From assembly GCA_035610835.1 (NCBI GenBank), contig CM069456.1, positions 26,294,234-26,358,233 of the forward strand: a stretch of DNA of 64,000 nt. The letters run 5' to 3'. Below, one piece after another: positions 59,797-64,000 of this stretch; positions within the stretch are counted from its first letter, which is position 1; each line of letters begins with the position of its first letter. Below the pieces are notes generated by a model. That model had not been told where the DNA came from, searched no databases, and saw nothing but the letters and a program-made list of their open reading frames with translations. Source of the DNA: Ophiura sarsii. Taxonomy: Eukaryota > Echinodermata > Ophiuroidea > Amphilepidida > Ophiuridae. Both the position numbers and the translations under genes were made by a program.

Positions 59797-61097
59797 TAGC
59801 ATGCTTAGATTGTAGGTAGGTAATTTGAAATTATAATAGGTTAAGTGATTGGTGATGAAAATGTAAACATTCATTGACCCTATAATTAATTCTAACTTCA
59901 ACTTCGATGGTATACGAACACAAGTTGGTCATCTATTAATATGTTGAGTAAGAATAATGAAGCATTGAATGTGTTATTACAATTCATATTATTAAGCTGT
60001 ACATATTTAGTCAAAAATATTTTCAAATTCTCATTCAATACTGATTGCTCAAGGTTTTTCAACTACGTTTTATTTTCCTCTAATGCTAAATAGTCATCTT
60101 CTTAACCCCACTAAAAGTTTATTGAACAAAAATGTGCAACAATTAACCCAAATGGTAATGTGTTAAAATGGCAATAAAAGCAACAAAGTTTTATTTTTAC
60201 CTTAATTAATCACTTCTGATTTTTTAATTGTGTTTGTTTATCACCTAACTAGTTCACTATGTTATACTGGTAAAATAACACGAATATTATCTCCACACTG
60301 TTTACTATACATGTTGATATTCAAAATCAAAACTTCCTTCTTAGAGTGAATTAATCAGCTCAATTATAGTTTGACATATCACTGCCCTACTTCCAAAATG
60401 ACTGATGTTGCAATGTGCACATTTTACCGGGGCAAAAGGCCACGAGAAGTTGTCCCGCTTCGATCGCTGATGATTCCACCGTTGGGAGTTGTGTTTCAAC
60501 GTCTTCTACAGTCTTCAGCTGAGGTATTCCGGGGTTACACTGACCTCTGACCTGCGGAGAATGACAAGAGAAATGTCGCTCATCTCAGGTTAGGTTTTGG
60601 ATCACGCAAACTTAGAATAAACATGTTTCAGCTATTCCAAATGTGTACATGATAGCACATCACGCCAGTAGTCATGTCTGCCCGACTGCAGGATCTTGCA
60701 CGTCCGCGTGAGAGGAGAGAAACCGAAATCGAGCTCTAAAATTTTATAGACACTAATACCATGAGCTGATATGTAATGTTGTAAGCATTTGCTCTATGAA
60801 ATGATGTCCGACAATACGTTAAAGGGGCATTGAGAGATTGCCGAGAAAAATGAAATTTGGAAAATATGAATTGTTTCAATTGATAGGTATGTTGGAACCC
60901 AGAATTGTAAAGATATATGGGAAAACGGTTGAATAATGGCGCTAGATTTAAATGTGGCTGAAGCAATTTATGTGGTGAATGATACTGATAATTTTGATGT
61001 GAATTAAGGTAAATGGTTTCAGATGGTATAGTTATATAAACTGCGCCAATAAAGTCTCTAAACACTTACAAATGGTCAGATTTATCGGAACCTGAAA
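59797..61097. other. No gene or clear repeat recognised
   Basis: Mostly unique. A slightly GC-richer patch lies at 60425-60560. A 109-codon minus-strand ORF (60736-61065) has no domain that I recognise. Confidence 0.4.
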
Positions 61098-61940
61098 CAG
61101 TATGCAAAAAATAATTAATTAATTCGATTCACAGTTATCTTCTGCGCATTTTGACACCTCTTTTGTTGCGCTACGATGTTGTCTGGCGGATTTATGGGCA
61201 CTTGAGTGGCTTAAGGTCGAATTTCAAAAGTTGCAAAAGCTCCTATTCACCCCAATTCCAGAAGGGAGCTCACACAAGCATCACACACAGACAAAATCAA
61301 GACAAACGACACAAATTTTGTTCTGTTTACTTCACCATGAATCTGGCTTTAAACCCATATTGATTTATGCCTCCCATCTCTGACCCTTTTTGTCACTGAC
61401 AATTAATGCTGATGTTCATCGCAAACGATTTATCCAACACGCGACAAACATTTTTTTTTTTAAATTTATTTATTCAACTGGCTAACAGCATCAAAATATA
61501 AACAACACAATAAAGGAGGTCTTCTGAGCAGCCAGGGAGCACTAAAAGCACAAAAGAGTACTATCACCACAAGGTGCAGTGCTTTCAACTCAGCAGGGCT
61601 CTACAAATACCAGAAAATAAAACATACACAGGTATAAATATAAATAGACCAAAAATAAAAATTCCAATAAAGGCAACACACTATACATCATTTTCCTTAT
61701 AGTGACGTTTAAGATTGGTTTTAAAAAAAAATCATTTATAAAAGGCGGGCAAAAATAATGCTGATCTTATTCGTCACAGTACAACGCTCTGAATAGGGGC
61801 TTTTGCAACTTTTGAAATTCGACCTTAAGCCACTCAAGTGCCAATAATCCGCCAAACAACATCGTAGCGCAACAAAAGAGGTGTCAAAATGCGCAGAAGA
61901 TAACTGTGAATCGATTTAATTAATTATTTTGTTGCATACT
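61098..61940. mobile_element. Foldback element, arms about 135 bases
   Basis: TATGCAAAAAATAATTAATT to AGTTGCAAAAGC (61098-61245) is inverted at 61797-61940. Arms are close by eye. The centre holds unrelated sequence, possibly a later insertion. Confidence 0.7.
61451..61700 (-). mobile_element. Possible 3' end of a non-LTR retrotransposon or SINE
   Basis: Read on the minus strand, the segment ends TTGAATAAATAAATTT, an A-rich tail of the kind seen at LINE and SINE 3' ends. It sits inside the foldback loop. There is no reverse transcriptase and no second copy in the window, so this is weak. Confidence 0.3.
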
Positions 61941-62037
61941 AGATTTAATTCATAATTTGAAAAAATGTATAAAGGCGCAGCACATATTGAAAAAACAAAA
62001 AAAGTTATCGGGTAGATTTTCTGGAATCTTCCGTTAA

Positions 62038-62418
62038 AGGCATATTATGTGATCTTTTCCAGAGAGCGCCCTCAATTCATGATTTTTTTTTTTTTTTAGA
62101 AAGTAGATTTTCTTGCAGATTTACATTTCTGATCATAAATCGTACATACATTCCAAGTGACAGAGCGATACGATTCCTAATTACCTCAAAATCAAGGTTT
62201 TAGAGTGAATTTAGAGTGAAAATATAAACTGTCGTGTTATCGCGACAGTTTATTTTCACTCTAAAACTATGATTTTGAAGTAATTAAGAATCGTATCGCC
62301 CTGTTACTTGGAATGTATGTACGATTTATGATCAGAATTGTAAATCTGCAAGAAAATATACTTTCAATTTTTTTTTCGATGTTGAGGGCGTTCCCTTGAA
62401 AGATCACATAATATACCT
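62038..62418. mobile_element. TTAA-target palindromic MITE, Kolobok-like ends (381 bases)
   Basis: The ends AGGCATATTATGTGATCTTT and its inverse are flanked by TTAA (62034-62037, 62419-62422). The arms meet at a short AACTGTCGTGTTATCGCGACAGTT centre. TTAA plus AGG ends fit Kolobok better than piggyBac; this is inference. Confidence 0.8.
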
Positions 62419-62563
62419 TTAAAGTCGAATTTTTACTCATTTCATATAGAACCATGCAGTATTTTTTGGAAAAAACACCATTTTTATAACGGATATAGCT
62501 CAAAAACTAATCCCATTACCCCATTTTTAATTTTTTATTCGTGGTCAACACCGTTGAGAATTA

Positions 62564-63123
62564 GAGAATAAAGGTATTGTTTTTAGACCGTGCCCGTGTT
62601 ATATTGTCTGACATAAATGCGGACGATAGTATTATTTTATTAGTAGAACAACTCCGCCTGCGGTGTCGTTGTTCTACGCAAAAAATAATACTACCGAACG
62701 CATTTATGTCAGACAATATAACACGGGTAGGCCTACGGTCTAAAAACAATACCTTTATTCTCATTCTTAAACAATCATACTTGAGACATTTATCAAAGAA
62801 ATAAGTACATTTTATTGTCCACATTTGACAACTTTTACCCCTACTAGGATCGAATAACCCACAAACATTCCATCCAATCCCATGCGATGAGTACACCATG
62901 CGTAAAGCGTCGCGGCGCTGGCATAAGCGCAGGAAAGGCGCCAAATACGCTCTGCAGAAATGCGCGTTATGGAGCAAACCACGCATTGTGATGGTCGGAC
63001 GCACTGTTAAAACGTAGCCCCACCTTCCCGTGTTCAATGAATCAATGGTCTCATCTAAAAGTCGCCGATTTCTCTGAGAACCAATGGGATTATTGCTTAA
63101 ACTCTCTTAGCTGTTTAAGAATG
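62564..63123 (+). repeat. Foldback element copy 2 followed by dispersed repeat D copy 2
   Basis: The foldback at 62564-62762 and the D segment at 62763-63123 match 58094-58852 in order and sequence. The single TTAA at 62767-62770 is the empty site for family A. A partial direct repeat (GTCGCCGATTTCTCTGAG) continues to about 63190. Confidence 0.85.
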
Positions 63124-63506
63124 TCTTATATAAATGTCGCCGATTTCTCTGAGAACCAATGAGAATTGCCTAAACATTCTTAGCTGATACACTCTCTAGA
63201 CATTTCCTTTAATGCTTTACTTTTTGATATTTTCCGCTGCAGAAAGGCGTTGCATGTGCATTACAATATACGGTATTGTTATTAAATAATATAAAAAATA
63301 TATATATCTTCATTTCGCATTGCAAATCGGAAATGTCTATGCGCGCCCATATACCGTATTCGATTACTGTATGTACATGTATATTCACAAAGTCACTAAA
63401 AGTTAGAAACTGTTTTCACTATTATTTTTACGAATTATACATGGTGTACAAAAATTATTTTGAACAAAATGTATGCAATAATATTATTTATTGGTAGTAT
63501 CGTTAA

Positions 63507-63532
63507 GGGGGGGGGGGGGGGGGGGGGGGGGG
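63507..63532 (+). repeat. Run of 26 G
   Basis: An uninterrupted poly-G. Assembly length is uncertain in such runs. Confidence 0.9.
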
Positions 63533-64000
63533 ACTCAAGGAAGTCACTTTTTGAATTTTGTGAGTGCTGTAATTATTGAACTATGACTCAAATGTATATA
63601 AAAGTAAACATTTTTGGAAAGTAAATAGGTCAGAGAATCCAAATTTTGCGTCAATTTTGACCACAAATGTTGATTTTTTTTTTTACCCAAAAAAGTTCAA
63701 CAAAGCTAACAAAAATAATTTTGAGTAAAAAAATCCAAAATTGTTAGATTTATTTGGCGCTTTTTGGTCAAAATTTCAAAAAATATAAGTTAGTGTCTTT
63801 ACATCATAATCTAACAATTAGGGATTTTTTTACTCAAAAACAAGTCAAAAACTTTCTTGGGGCAATTCAAAATGGAATGAGTTTTAATTTTATGAAGGGG
63901 TTATTACATCACATTCCTATTCATCTTATTTTTGGAAAGATCACGGTTTCAGATGAAAAATTCAAGAACTATACGATGAAATTGTTAAAAGAACTTATGA
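63533..64000. other. Window end; diverged dispersed repeat, no gene
   Basis: Partly homologous in inverse to about 56870-57000. A small internal inversion (AAATTGTTAGATTTAT against AATCTAACAATTAGGG) is present. No coding signal. Confidence 0.4.

Noticed and set aside
62561..63037. 158-codon minus-strand ORF
   Set aside because: It crosses a foldback element and repeat D; the paralogous copy at 58.1-58.8 kb does not keep the frame.
1..64000. Hox-linked miR-10
   Set aside because: Visual search for the mature miR-10 core on both strands found no match; it normally lies near Hox4, probably outside the window.

Overview
This is AT-rich animal nuclear DNA. The only protein-coding gene I can recognise is a Hox gene on the + strand. 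It has a coding exon ending just after a YPWM hexapeptide (39779-40163), a 12.3-kb phase-1 intron, and a second exon carrying a complete homeodomain and stop codon (52480-52940). Spliced, these give about 281 residues. The N-terminus (MQRGFY), the conserved stretch after the hexapeptide, the Hox3-type homeodomain ([28 protein letters not shown]) and the last residues LTHL all point to Hox3 (paralogy group 3). No other homeobox is visible in the 39 kb upstream or 11 kb downstream. One compact protein, wide spacing and dense young DNA transposons suggest an invertebrate deuterostome, most likely an echinoderm or hemichordate. The phylum is inference, not proven by the sequence.

Layout. 0.4-5.1 kb: a cluster of nested MITEs (Harbinger-like, TTAA-type, mariner-type and an unclassified CGAGGG-ended element). 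5.1-9 kb: no recognisable feature. 9-15.1 kb: a composite repeat, a tRNA-derived SINE with a full cloverleaf, a second tRNA-like relic, and hAT-like and mariner-like MITEs. 15.1-17.5 kb: unique sequence with a CpG-rich patch. 17.5-22.3 kb: a hAT MITE, a 1.1-kb TTAA element, and a degenerate satellite split by a dispersed repeat. 22.3-26.6 kb: unique sequence. 27.1-29.3 kb: a TTAA MITE and a direct duplication of about 0.8 kb. 30.7-32.9 kb: degenerate TTAGGG-like sequence, a hAT-like element and a small tandem repeat. 35.2-37.2 kb: a 52-bp minisatellite holding a foldback element and a clean hAT insertion. 37.2-39.8 kb: the 5' flank and leader of Hox3, with two small upstream ORFs.

The Hox3 intron (40.2-52.5 kb) holds a 2.5-kb foldback element with CACTA-like ends, two copies of a palindromic repeat, a three-unit tandem repeat, a TTAGGG-like block, a 1.1-kb CGAGGG element nested in another repeat, and a mariner MITE. 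Downstream of the gene (53-64 kb) are hairpins, a 515-bp near-perfect palindrome of Harbinger type, further repeat copies, and a duplicated segment. That segment gives a filled and an empty site for one TTAA MITE.

There is no operon, CRISPR array or transposase-length ORF. All elements here look non-autonomous. The main interest is a Hox locus colonised by many families of inverted-repeat elements, several with target-site duplications that can be read directly and that give a relative insertion order.
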